From positions 1 to 54,715 of the forward strand of contig JAQXRG010000129.1 of NCBI GenBank assembly GCA_029218405.1: DNA of 54,715 bases, in the 5' to 3' direction. This DNA comes from Bacteroidales bacterium (GTDB taxonomy: Bacteria > Bacteroidota > Bacteroidia > Bacteroidales > Bacteroidaceae). The position numbers and the translations under genes are program-made. Each line of letters begins with the position of its first letter. Position 1 is the first letter of the stretch. Positions 16,706 through 24,189 of the stretch are shown one piece after another. The notes beneath the pieces were generated by a model. The model was not told the DNA's origin, searched no databases, and was given only the letters and a program-made list of their open reading frames with translations.

Positions 16706-16792
16706 CGACCGGACGTGGTCCGGTCAAGTGAACGCCCGAGGTCGGTCAATTGAACGGCCAAGGTCGGTCGATTGGCCGACCTCGTCCGGTCG
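16706..16792. repeat. Nested inverted repeat built from three 22-23 bp units
   Basis: Three related units stand in tandem: 16717-16739, 16740-16761 and 16762-16783, each beginning GGTC(C)GGTC and sharing a core like CAATTGAACG. The outer arms CGACCGGACG (16706-16715) and CGTCCGGTCG (16783-16792) are exact reverse complements. Inside are a small hairpin GACCGGAC-GTG-GTCCGGTC (16707-16725) and a second, GGTCGGTC-GATT-GGCCGACC (16762-16781). No gene covers it. The 16573-16993 gap otherwise holds only the terminator-like elements at its two ends. Confidence 0.7.
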
Positions 16793-16934
16793 CTCTTAGA
16801 AGAGGCTTCGAAGGGGAACGATGGAGGGGGAAATGGCGGTATTCATTTACGCAGGCGCACGCGGTCACTTCCGCAAGAGAGAGATGCCTCGAATACTTTC
16901 TCCGGTACCGTAAAACCAAGGATACATGCAGATG

Positions 16935-16979
16935 AAAAATAAAGCCAAGGCTCAGGAAATTCACCCGACGCCTTGGCTT
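16935..16979 (-). terminator. Intrinsic terminator of the MORN-like gene
   Basis: On the minus strand, AAGCCAAGGC and GCCTTGGCTT form a 10-bp stem with an 18-base loop and run into TTATTTTTC. It begins 15 bp after the TAA of the minus-strand gene. Confidence 0.75.
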
Positions 16980-16993
16980 CGTTGTCTAACTGT

Positions 16994-17494
16994 TTATGCT
17001 TCCTTTATCACAAAGCACAGTCCGTCGGCCCGTCCTTCTTCGTCGCAGTTTCCCTGGATGCGCCGGTCGGCGATGCTGGCTTCCATCCGTCCGGTGGGCC
17101 GATCGTTACTGAGGCGGGTGTTCAGCCACGAAGTTATCTGACGTTTGTGGATGGAGACCTTGTAGTCTCCTTCGTGGATACCGTTGCGGTAAGTGACGGT
17201 GAGACGGGTCTTTTTCCGGTCGATGCCCTCCTGACGTTTCAGGTAGTTCCAGACCCCGTCCTTATGGTTGTTCCGGTAGTTCCCTTCGATGCGGGTTTGG
17301 GGCAGGAACCAAATGCTGCCCGCCTTCCGGTAGCAGAACGCGCCGTCGAGTACCGGCTCACTGAATCCCGGATAGTAGAAGTAAGCGGTTTCCCGTCGGG
17401 ACTCCCGCTCGTAATGAAGAAGACGTTTGGATTTTACCCCCCCCCCATTCTTTTTGCCAAACAGCGCCTTACAGCGCATTGAAATGATGCCCAT
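16994..17494 (-). CDS. MORN-like / YwqK-like small protein with a G10 tract near its start
   Basis: The protein has 166 residues from the ATG at 17494; an in-frame ATG at 17479 is also possible. The frame stays open upstream, but the promoter at 17523-17553 rules out a longer form. Segments such as VLDGAFCYRKAG, IEGNYRNNHKDGVWNY and LTVTYRNGIHEGDYKV have the G-x-Y-x-N-G-x-x-x-G rhythm of MORN or YwqK-type repeats. There is no signal peptide or lipobox. Codons 17-19 and the next base are a run of ten G (C at 17438-17447 on the plus strand). With ten the frame is open, with nine TAA follows at once, and with eleven the frame shifts. It stands alone with its own promoter and terminator. Function is unknown. 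Confidence 0.65.
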   Translation of the reverse strand: MGIISMRCKALFGKKNGGGVKSKRLLHYERESRRETAYFYYPGFSEPVLDGAFCYRKAGSIWFLPQTRIEGNYRNNHKDGVWNYLKRQEGIDRKKTRLTVTYRNGIHEGDYKVSIHKRQITSWLNTRLSNDRPTGRMEASIADRRIQGNCDEEGRADGLCFVIKEA

Positions 17495-17522
17495 AGTTAT
17501 CAATAGCGTATAGAATTCGCTA

Positions 17523-17553
17523 CAAAGATAGACACTTTCCGAGAACTTACCAA
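17523..17553 (-). promoter_or_regulatory. Promoter of the MORN-like gene
   Basis: Read on the minus strand, TTG (17551-17553) and TATCTTTG (17523-17530) are 20 bp apart, an exact consensus match. The ATG at 17494 is 28 bp downstream of the -7 box. Confidence 0.8.
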
Positions 17554-17619
17554 GTGGAACGTCCGAAAACAGTTCATTCTTTTTAAGAAAACAACGGAGG
17601 GAAGTACGGAAAATATCGT

Positions 17620-17627
17620 TATTTTTG
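17620..17627 (+). promoter_or_regulatory. Possible -7 element for the TPR gene
   Basis: TATTTTTG fits TAnnTTTG and lies 25 bp before the ATG at 17653, but no TTG stands at the -33 distance. Together with the promoter at 17523-17553 it would make the region divergent. Confidence 0.45.
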
Positions 17628-17652
17628 CCCGCAGGAACCAATTCGAATAGCA

Positions 17653-18579
17653 ATGATGACAATGAAGATAACGATACGGGTCTTGGGGCTGTGGTTGCTG
17701 CTGGGACTGCCCGTGGCCGCCGTGGGACAGGAAGCGGGCAACGGAGAACGCCACGAGGAGCGCGCCGCAGATGGCGGAGCTTCGGACGGGGCGGCTCACA
17801 ACGACAGCGATGACGATCGCTACCGTCGCTTGGTGGAGCAGGCGATAGACTGCACGCGCAAGGACAGCCTGCGCCAGGCTGAACAATTGTACCGCGAGGC
17901 CCTGCAGCTGGACCCGACGAACGCACGCAACGCCTTGCTCTTCTCCAACCTCGGTACGGTGCTGCGCCGCCAGGGACGGGCGGACGAGGCCGTGGAGGCC
18001 TATACCCTGGCCTTGAACATTACACCTTATTCTACTGCCATGCTGCTGAACCGCGCCTCGCTCAACCTGGAGCAAGGGCGTGACGACCTGGCCTACGTGG
18101 ATTACTGCAATGTGGTGGACCTGCTGCCCGACGAGCCGGAGGCACGGCTGATGCGGGCCTATATCTACCAGCGGAGGCGGCAGTACAAGGAGGCGCGGGC
18201 CGACTATAACGCCGTGCTGCGGCAGGACTCCCGGCACAAGACGGCCCGGATGGGTCTGCTAATGGTGGACGAGAAGGAAGGACGGCAGATGGCGGCCATG
18301 GAGGAGATGAACCGCTTGGTGCAGGAGTATCCCGATGACACCACCCTGCTGCTGATGCGCGCGAACCTCTATTTAGATCGCGAGCAGTGGGAAGTGGCGC
18401 TGCTGGACTTGGAGACGGTGGTGGAGCGGGAGGCGCAGGACCCTGCGCCTTGCATCCTGATGGGAGACGCGTGCCTGCGGGTTGGACGGAAGTCGGAAGC
18501 GCGGAAGGCGTTCGAGCAGGCCATTGCCCGTGGGGTGCCGCCCGCCGAACTGCGCGAGCGGCTGAAGGAATGCAAGTGA
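17653..18579 (+). CDS. Secreted tetratricopeptide-repeat protein
   Basis: The protein has 308 residues. A signal peptide ends near PVAAVGQ, followed by an acidic, Ala/Gly-rich linker to about residue 50. From there six or seven TPR-like helix pairs follow, for example ALQLDPTNARNALLFSNLGTVLRRQGRADEAVEAY broken over two repeats, and RRRQYKEARADYNAVL. TPR proteins are scaffolds that bind partner proteins; in Bacteroidales secreted ones are common and mostly unassigned. The start could be any of three close Met codons. It runs tail to tail toward recQ with only a repeat-filled gap of 57 bp between them. Confidence 0.8.
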   Translation: MMTMKITIRVLGLWLLLGLPVAAVGQEAGNGERHEERAADGGASDGAAHNDSDDDRYRRLVEQAIDCTRKDSLRQAEQLYREALQLDPTNARNALLFSNLGTVLRRQGRADEAVEAYTLALNITPYSTAMLLNRASLNLEQGRDDLAYVDYCNVVDLLPDEPEARLMRAYIYQRRRQYKEARADYNAVLRQDSRHKTARMGLLMVDEKEGRQMAAMEEMNRLVQEYPDDTTLLLMRANLYLDREQWEVALLDLETVVEREAQDPAPCILMGDACLRVGRKSEARKAFEQAIARGVPPAELRERLKECK

Positions 18580-18583
18580 GGCG

Positions 18584-18625
18584 CGAAGGAAGGCCGGCGA
18601 GATTCGAAGGAAGGCCGGCGAGGCG
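18584..18625. repeat. Two 21-bp direct repeats between convergent genes
   Basis: The units at 18584-18604 and 18605-18625 share CGAAGGAAGGCCGGCGAG exactly and differ only in the last three bases. A partial third copy (GTGAAGGCCG) follows. They fill the gap between the TPR stop and the recQ stop. The GCCGGC cores can pair with each other, so they may act as a weak two-way terminator. Confidence 0.7.
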
Positions 18626-18636
18626 TGAAGGCCGTC

Positions 18637-20460
18637 TCAGCGGACAAACTGGGTGATGACCTCCAGAAAGTCCTTTCCATACTTCTCTTTCTTGAACTCG
18701 CCGATGCCGCTGACCTCGCCAAAAGCCGCGAGGGTGACGGGGCGGACGGTCGCCAGCTGATGGAGGGTCTTGTCCGACAGCACCAAGTAGGCGGGAATGG
18801 CCTGCTGGTCGGCCAGCCGCTTGCGCAACTGCCGCAATGCCTCGAACAGGTGCGGGTCCTCGCCTTCAAAGAAAGCGGGCGAGAGGGTCGGCTCCACCAG
18901 CGTGTAAGCCGGTTTTCCTTTTTTCCCGGCCGTCCGCACGACCCTTTCCTCGCGCCGGATGACCACCAGTTCCGCCCGTTCGTGTCCGAAGAGCACCTTC
19001 CGTCCCGCTTCTGTAATCTTCAGGCGGTTGCCCTCGTTGTAGGCAATCTCGAAATAGCCCAGGTTCAGCATCTGCAGCAGGTAGTCCTGCCAGTCGCGTC
19101 CCGGGATGTCGCGCCCCACGCCGTAGGTCTTCAGCTTGTCATATCCTTTCTCGATGACCTCCTGCGACACCGACCCTCGGAGCAGGTCGATGAGCGTGCG
19201 GGTGCCCACTTGCTCGCCGGTGCGGGCGATGCCGCTCAGCGCCTTCTGCACGATGACGGTGCCGTCGAACCGCTGGGGCGGGTTGCGGCACACGTCGCAG
19301 TTGCCACAGTCGTGGTCGGTGGTCTCGCCGAAATAGTTCAGGAGGATGCGCCGGCGGCAGATGTCCGCTTCGGCGTACTGCTCCATGCGGCGCAGCTTTT
19401 CCTCGTTGATGTCCTGCTGGTTGCTCTCCTGGGCGAACTTCTTGAGCAGCACGATGTCACCGATGGAGTAGAACAGCAGCGTGTCGCTGGGCAGGCCGTC
19501 GCGTCCCGCCCGTCCGATTTCCTGGTAATAACTCTCGATGCTCTTGGGCAGGTTGTAGTGGACCACCCAGCGCACGTTCGACTTGTCGATGCCCATGCCG
19601 AAGGCGATGGTCGCGCAGACCACCTGCACCCGGTCGTTGATGAAGTCCTCCTGGGCCTCGTCGCGCTGGCGGACGCTTAGTCCGGCGTGATAGACCGCCG
19701 TGCGGATGCCCTGCTCCTCCAGTTTCTCCGCCACCTTCTCGGTGGTGTTGCGGCTCATGCAGTACACGATGCCGCTCTCGCCCCGGTGGCGGCGGATGAA
19801 CTCGAAGAGCGTGCGCAGCTTCTCCTTCTGCTGGTAGCCCCGGCGGACATCCAAGCTCAGGTTGGGACGGTCGAATGACGAGATGAACGTCTGCGGGTCG
19901 CGCAGCTCCAGCTGGCGCACGATGTCCTCGCGCGTGATTTTGTCGGCGGTGGCGGTCAAGGCCACGATGGGCACGTCGGGAAATTGCCGGCGCAGCACGT
20001 TCAGCTGCGTGTATTCCGGGCGGAAGTCGTGCCCCCATTGCGAGATGCAGTGCGCCTCGTCGATGGCGAAGAGCGACACCTTGATGTCTTTCAGCAGGTA
20101 GTTGGTCTCCAACAGCAACCGTTCGGGCGAGATGTAGAGCAGCTTGACCCTCCCTTGCCGGCATTCGAACCGGATGTTGGCGTTGGTGGTCTCGTCGCAG
20201 CCGCTGTTGAGGGCGCGGGCGATGATGCCGTTGTTCTGGAGGCTCTCCACCTGGTCTTTCATCAGGGAGATGAGTGGAGACACCACGATGGCCGTGCCTT
20301 CCATCAGCAAGGCGGGCAGCTGGTAGCAAATGGATTTGCCGCCCCCGGTGGGCATGAGCACAAGCGCATCCTTCCGGGCGAGGATGTGCCGGATGACCGC
20401 TTCCTGCAAGGGGCGGAAGTGGGTGTAGCCGAAGTAGGACTTCAAGGTCTTTTCTATCAT
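18637..20460 (-). CDS. recQ: ATP-dependent DNA helicase RecQ
   Basis: The protein has 607 residues from the ATG at 20460. A start at 20481 would overlap the -7 box, so the second Met is preferred. Walker A is TGGGKS at residues 38-43 and the DEAH box is at 134-137, followed by CISQWGHDFRPEY, the aromatic-rich loop of RecQ. Motifs IVYCMSRNTTEKVAEKL, FGMGIDKSNVRWVVHY and QEIGRAGRDGLPS complete the helicase core. A zinc site follows in CRRRILLNYFGE...CGNCDVCRN, then a winged helix and a C-terminal HRDC domain. It unwinds recombination and repair intermediates 3' to 5'. It is divergent from the AraC-type gene. Confidence 0.96.
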   Translation of the reverse strand: MIEKTLKSYFGYTHFRPLQEAVIRHILARKDALVLMPTGGGKSICYQLPALLMEGTAIVVSPLISLMKDQVESLQNNGIIARALNSGCDETTNANIRFECRQGRVKLLYISPERLLLETNYLLKDIKVSLFAIDEAHCISQWGHDFRPEYTQLNVLRRQFPDVPIVALTATADKITREDIVRQLELRDPQTFISSFDRPNLSLDVRRGYQQKEKLRTLFEFIRRHRGESGIVYCMSRNTTEKVAEKLEEQGIRTAVYHAGLSVRQRDEAQEDFINDRVQVVCATIAFGMGIDKSNVRWVVHYNLPKSIESYYQEIGRAGRDGLPSDTLLFYSIGDIVLLKKFAQESNQQDINEEKLRRMEQYAEADICRRRILLNYFGETTDHDCGNCDVCRNPPQRFDGTVIVQKALSGIARTGEQVGTRTLIDLLRGSVSQEVIEKGYDKLKTYGVGRDIPGRDWQDYLLQMLNLGYFEIAYNEGNRLKITEAGRKVLFGHERAELVVIRREERVVRTAGKKGKPAYTLVEPTLSPAFFEGEDPHLFEALRQLRKRLADQQAIPAYLVLSDKTLHQLATVRPVTLAAFGEVSGIGEFKKEKYGKDFLEVITQFVR

Positions 20461-20480
20461 AAATTGCGTATTTGAGACCA

Positions 20481-20488
20481 CAAAATTA
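20481..20488 (-). promoter_or_regulatory. -7 element of recQ
   Basis: TAATTTTG on the minus strand matches TAnnTTTG and lies 20 bp before the ATG at 20460. The -33 region is AT-rich without a clear TTG. Confidence 0.55.
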
Positions 20489-20572
20489 GTGAAAAAGTGC
20501 GAAAAAGCTGGATTTTTATAAATATTAAGGAAAAAGCTGGAAAAGTAGTAGTGAAAAACGAAATATTCTTCC

Positions 20573-20580
20573 TAAATTTG
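20573..20580 (+). promoter_or_regulatory. -7 element of the AraC-type regulator gene
   Basis: TAAATTTG matches TAnnTTTG, 42 bp before the ATG at 20623. The -33 site is weak (GTG at 20551-20553). It is divergent to the recQ element at 20481-20488. Confidence 0.55.
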
Positions 20581-20622
20581 TGTTGTGATTATAGAAATGA
20601 TCAAACTATAAAATCGGAACAG

Positions 20623-21090
20623 ATGAGAGAAATCGAGAAAAACACGGCTTCTGAAGGGAAGCCCAACAAATTGCCTTACAATCTTCGCGAGAAGAAGATT
20701 AAAAACGCGCCGTACCGTGACATGATTCGTGCGGAACTGGCGGATGACTTATACGATAAGATATTGAGCATTATTGTCGTAGGTAAGAAATACAAGGACC
20801 CGAACTATTCGGCCAAAGACTTGGCGAAAGACCTGAAGACCAATACCCGTTACTTGTCGGCGGTCATCAACTCCCGTTTTGGCATGAACTATTCGTGCCT
20901 GTTGAACGAGTACCGCATCAAGGACGCGCTGCACCTGCTGACGGACAAGCGCTACGCCGAGAAAACCATTGAGGAAATCAGTGCGATGGTGGGCTTCTCG
21001 AACCGGCAGTCGTTCTATGCGGCTTTTTATAAATATGTAGGATCCACTCCTGCAGGCTTCCGGAAACAGAAATGGGAACAGAAGAAGTAA
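20623..21090 (+). CDS. HTH-only AraC-family regulator
   Basis: The protein has 155 residues from the ATG at 20623. The frame is open back to 20497, but that part overlaps the promoter. Residues from about 50 form an AraC/XylS DNA-binding domain: first helix-turn-helix NYSAKDLAKDLKTNTRYLSAVINSRFG, linker YRIKDALHLLTD, second helix-turn-helix TIEEISAMVGFSNRQSFYAAFYKYVGSTPAGFRK. There is no sensor domain; the first 45 residues are basic and short. Such proteins in Bacteroidetes often derive from the output domain of hybrid sensor regulators. Its last 19 bp overlap the DPP III gene, so the two are probably co-expressed. Its targets are unknown. Confidence 0.85.
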   Translation: MREIEKNTASEGKPNKLPYNLREKKIKNAPYRDMIRAELADDLYDKILSIIVVGKKYKDPNYSAKDLAKDLKTNTRYLSAVINSRFGMNYSCLLNEYRIKDALHLLTDKRYAEKTIEEISAMVGFSNRQSFYAAFYKYVGSTPAGFRKQKWEQKK

Positions 21091-23030
21091 TCGCTGTTGA
21101 CCGTTTTGCTGACATCCAGGTGCTTCGGTACGAGGTACCTGGATTTGACTGTCTGACCCTGCGCCAGAAGCGGCTGGTGTATTACCTGTCCGAGGCGGCA
21201 TTGTGGGGGAGGGATATTCTTTTTGACCAGAACGGCAGCTACAACCTGCGGATTCGCCGGTTGCTGGAGGCCGTTCTTCCGTATGTGCCCCAGGAGGCGG
21301 ACGAGGCAGAGCGTCAGGCACTGTTGACCTATCTGAAGCGGGTCTGGTTCTCCAACGGCATCCATCACCATTATTCGTGTGACAAGTTAGCGCCAGGCTG
21401 CTCGGAGGAATTCCTCCGCCGCTGTGTGCTGGCCACGCCGACGGCGGAGCTGCCCTTGGTGGAGGGAGAGGACGTGGAGGCAATGTGCGCCCGTCTGTTC
21501 CCGGTCATCTTCCGTCCGGAGGTGTTGCCCAAACGGGTGAACCAGGAGGACGGGCAGGACTTGGTGGCCACTTCGGCCGCCAATTATTATGAAGGGGTCA
21601 CCCAACAGGAAGCGGAAGACTTCTACGCCCGGCTGAAGGACAACGGGAACCCCGACCGCCCCGTCATGTACGGGCTGAACAGCCGCTTGGTGAAACAGGA
21701 CGGGGTGGTGAAGGAACAGGTCTGGAAAATCGGAGGCATGTATGGTCCGGCACTGGAGCGGATTGTCGGCTGGCTGGAAAAAGCGGAGGAGGTGGCGGAG
21801 AACGACGCGCAACGCGAGGTCATCCGTCTGCTCGTGGACTTTTACCGTACGGGCGACCTGCAGGTGTTCGACGACTATTCCATTGCCTGGCTCCGCGACA
21901 CGGAGTCGAGGGTGGATTTTGTCAACGGCTTCATCGAGACGTACGGCGACCCGCTCGGACTGAAGGCCAGCTGGGAGTCGATTGTCAACTTCAAGGACCT
22001 GGAGGCCACGCACCGTACGGAGACCATCAGCGAGAACGCGCAGTGGTTCGAGGACCATTCGCCGGTGGATGTCCGTTTCAAGAAACCTCACGTGAAAGGC
22101 GTGTCGGCCAAGGTCATTACGGCGGCGATGCTGGCGGGCGACCTGTATCCGTCTACGGCCATCGGCATCAATCTCCCCAACTCAAACTGGATCCGGAGCG
22201 TGCACGGCTCGAAATCGGTGACCATCGGCAACCTGACCACTGCCTATGGCCGGGCTGCCCGGGGCAACGGTTTCCGCGAGGAGTTCATCGCCGACGCGGC
22301 CGAACTGGAGCGGGTGAACCGCTATGCCGATATTACGGACGACCTGCATACCGACCTTCACGAATGCCTGGGACACGGGTCCGGACAACTGCTGCCCGGT
22401 GTGGACCCGGATGCCCTGAAGGCGTACGGGGCGACCATCGAGGAGGCCCGTGCCGACCTGTTCGGGCTGTACTACCTGCCGGATGAACGCCTGGTGGAGC
22501 TGGGACTGACGCCGGACAGCGAAGCCTACAAGGCCGCCTACTATACTTATATGATGAACGGACTGATGACCCAGCTGGTCCGCATCGAGCCGGGCTGCAC
22601 GGTGGAGGAGGCGCACATGCGCAACCGCCAGCTCATTGCCCGCTGGGCCTTGGAACAGGGCCGGGAGGAGGGTACCGTGGAACTGGAGCGACGGGACGGC
22701 AAGACGTATGTCCGTATCCACGACTATGTCCGTCTGCGCGCCTTGTTCGCCCGCTTGCTGGCCGAGGTGCAGCGCATCAAGAGTGAGGGAGACTACGAGG
22801 CCGCCCGCCGCTTAGTGGAGGACTATGGCGTGCAAGTCGATCCGCAGCTCCATGCCGAGGTGCTGGAGCGCTACCGCCGTCTGGACCTGGCTCCGTACAA
22901 GGGGTTTGTCAATCCCCGCTACCGCCCTGTCTTTGATGAGCAGGAGCGTTTGGTCGATGTGAAGCTGGATGCCACGGAGTCGTTCACGGAGCAGATGCTC
23001 CGCTACAGCCGCGACTACAGTTGTTTGTAA
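21072..23030 (+). CDS. Dipeptidyl peptidase III (M49)
   Basis: The protein has 652 residues. The zinc motif HECLGH is at residues 430-435 and the second motif EEARAD at 457-462. Both define family M49, and HECLGH is the form known from Bacteroides thetaiotaomicron DPP III. The enzyme removes dipeptides from the N-terminus of short peptides. There is no signal peptide from this start, so it appears cytoplasmic. The start overlaps the end of the AraC-type gene by 19 bp and no later Met is better placed. It fits peptide catabolism inside the cell, after import of products made by enzymes such as the DPP IV-type peptidase at 14116-16572. Confidence 0.93.
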   Translation: MGTEEVIAVDRFADIQVLRYEVPGFDCLTLRQKRLVYYLSEAALWGRDILFDQNGSYNLRIRRLLEAVLPYVPQEADEAERQALLTYLKRVWFSNGIHHHYSCDKLAPGCSEEFLRRCVLATPTAELPLVEGEDVEAMCARLFPVIFRPEVLPKRVNQEDGQDLVATSAANYYEGVTQQEAEDFYARLKDNGNPDRPVMYGLNSRLVKQDGVVKEQVWKIGGMYGPALERIVGWLEKAEEVAENDAQREVIRLLVDFYRTGDLQVFDDYSIAWLRDTESRVDFVNGFIETYGDPLGLKASWESIVNFKDLEATHRTETISENAQWFEDHSPVDVRFKKPHVKGVSAKVITAAMLAGDLYPSTAIGINLPNSNWIRSVHGSKSVTIGNLTTAYGRAARGNGFREEFIADAAELERVNRYADITDDLHTDLHECLGHGSGQLLPGVDPDALKAYGATIEEARADLFGLYYLPDERLVELGLTPDSEAYKAAYYTYMMNGLMTQLVRIEPGCTVEEAHMRNRQLIARWALEQGREEGTVELERRDGKTYVRIHDYVRLRALFARLLAEVQRIKSEGDYEAARRLVEDYGVQVDPQLHAEVLERYRRLDLAPYKGFVNPRYRPVFDEQERLVDVKLDATESFTEQMLRYSRDYSCL

Positions 23031-23051
23031 TCATTCATCACTACGGATTCT

Positions 23052-23618
23052 ATGACCGATTTACACGAAACCATCCGGGACATCAAGTCCCGTTTCCGCC
23101 TTTACATGAACGGCCCCGTCTCGCAGAGCATGCGCGAGAAGGGGCTGGGTTATAAATTGAATTTCGGGATTGAGTATCCCCGCATCCGGGAGATAGCCGC
23201 CGATTTCCCCCGCGACCACCAGCTGGCGCAGGCGTTGTGGAAGGAGAACATCCGCGAATGCAAGATCCTGGCCGGCTTGCTGCAGCCTGTGGAGACTTTT
23301 TATCCGGAGATAGCCGATATCTGGATTGAGGACATGTGCTATCCCGAACTGGCGCAATACACCGTGATGCATTTGTTCCAGCACCTGCCCTACGCCTCCG
23401 AGGCGGCCTTTCGCTGGATGGCCGACGAGCGGGAGTATTTCCAGATGTGCGGCTTTCTGCTGATGGCACGGCTGCTGATGCAGGGCCGGCCGTTGAACGA
23501 ACGGGCGGAAGCGGAGTTCCTGGACCAGGCCCGTACGGCGGCGTCCGACGCTTCCTTGCCTACCGTGCAGCGTGCCGCTGCCACCGCCTTGCAGAAGTAT
23601 GAGGAGCTGAAGGAATAA
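23052..23618 (+). CDS. AlkD-like DNA alkylation repair / HEAT-like protein
   Basis: The protein has 188 residues, all helical in appearance. IRDIKSRFRLYMNGPVSQSMREKGLGYKLNFGIEYPRIREIA is like the N-terminal repeats of Bacteroidales proteins annotated as DNA alkylation repair (ALK/HEAT repeat) proteins. Later helices such as LWKENIRECKILAGLL and DIWIEDMCYPELAQY follow the same pattern. It is shorter than AlkD of Bacillus, and the residues that hold the damaged base there cannot be matched by eye, so glycosylase activity is uncertain. It starts 21 bp after the DPP III stop and is probably in the same transcript. Confidence 0.7.
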   Translation: MTDLHETIRDIKSRFRLYMNGPVSQSMREKGLGYKLNFGIEYPRIREIAADFPRDHQLAQALWKENIRECKILAGLLQPVETFYPEIADIWIEDMCYPELAQYTVMHLFQHLPYASEAAFRWMADEREYFQMCGFLLMARLLMQGRPLNERAEAEFLDQARTAASDASLPTVQRAAATALQKYEELKE

Positions 23619-23636
23619 AAAATTCTATTTTCTTTC

Positions 23637-23664
23637 TTGGTTTGACGGAAAAAGCCTATCTTTG
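23637..23664 (+). promoter_or_regulatory. Promoter of the Fur-family gene
   Basis: TATCTTTG (23657-23664) is an exact -7 match, 25 bp before the ATG at 23690. TTG at 23637-23639 is 17 bp upstream, slightly short of the usual 19-20. Confidence 0.6.
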
Positions 23665-23689
23665 AACGCTGAACTGAAAAACGCCCAGT

Positions 23690-24163
23690 ATGGAGGAAAA
23701 CGTAAGAAATACAGTCAAGCAGATTCTCATGGAGTACCTGCTGAAGAACGGACACCGCAAGACGCCCGAGCGTTTTGCCATACTCGATACTATCTATTCC
23801 ATGACGGGCCATTTCGACATTGACGGACTGTACAAGCACATGGCGGAGAAGGAGAAGTTCCGTGTCAGCCGCGCCACCCTCTACAACACCATCATCCTGC
23901 TGATTGACGCCGGCTTGGTCATCAAGCATCAGTTCGGCAATTCCTCCCAGTACGAACGGGCCTACCACAACGGTACCCACCACCACATGATCTGTACCTC
24001 GTGCGGCAAAGTGACCGAGTTCGAGGACGAGAGCATCAAAGAGGCCATCGCCCGCAGCCAGCTCAAGGGATTCTCCGTGTCCCACTATTCGCTGTATGTG
24101 TATGGCCTTTGCAGCAAGTGCGTGACCACCGCCCGTCGGAAAAAGAAACCATCGAATCAATAA
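23690..24163 (+). CDS. Fur-family metal-responsive repressor
   Basis: The protein has 157 residues. The winged helix spans about residues 20-85, with TPERFAILDTIYSMTGHFDIDGLY and VSRATLYNTIILLIDAGLV. HHHMICTSCGKVTEFED gives the His-rich metal site and Cys102-Cys105; Cys141-Cys144 (CSKC) gives the second pair of a structural zinc site. These are standard for Fur, Zur and PerR; which metal or peroxide it senses cannot be told from the sequence. It lies 26 bp before purA, with its own promoter upstream, and could regulate iron-related genes such as the imelysin block. I saw no clear Fur box there. Confidence 0.92.
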   Translation: MEENVRNTVKQILMEYLLKNGHRKTPERFAILDTIYSMTGHFDIDGLYKHMAEKEKFRVSRATLYNTIILLIDAGLVIKHQFGNSSQYERAYHNGTHHHMICTSCGKVTEFEDESIKEAIARSQLKGFSVSHYSLYVYGLCSKCVTTARRKKKPSNQ

Positions 24164-24189
24164 TCACAAATCATAAAACTTGAAGAATC

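Noticed and set aside
16750-16935. A short plus-strand frame of about 60 codons after the palindrome
   Set aside because: It starts inside the repeat structure, is very Arg-rich, has no promoter and resembles no family.
17495-17926. N-terminal extension of the MORN-like frame to 310 codons
   Set aside because: The added part runs over the consensus promoter at 17523-17553 and is antisense to the TPR gene; it has random-looking Pro/Arg-rich composition.
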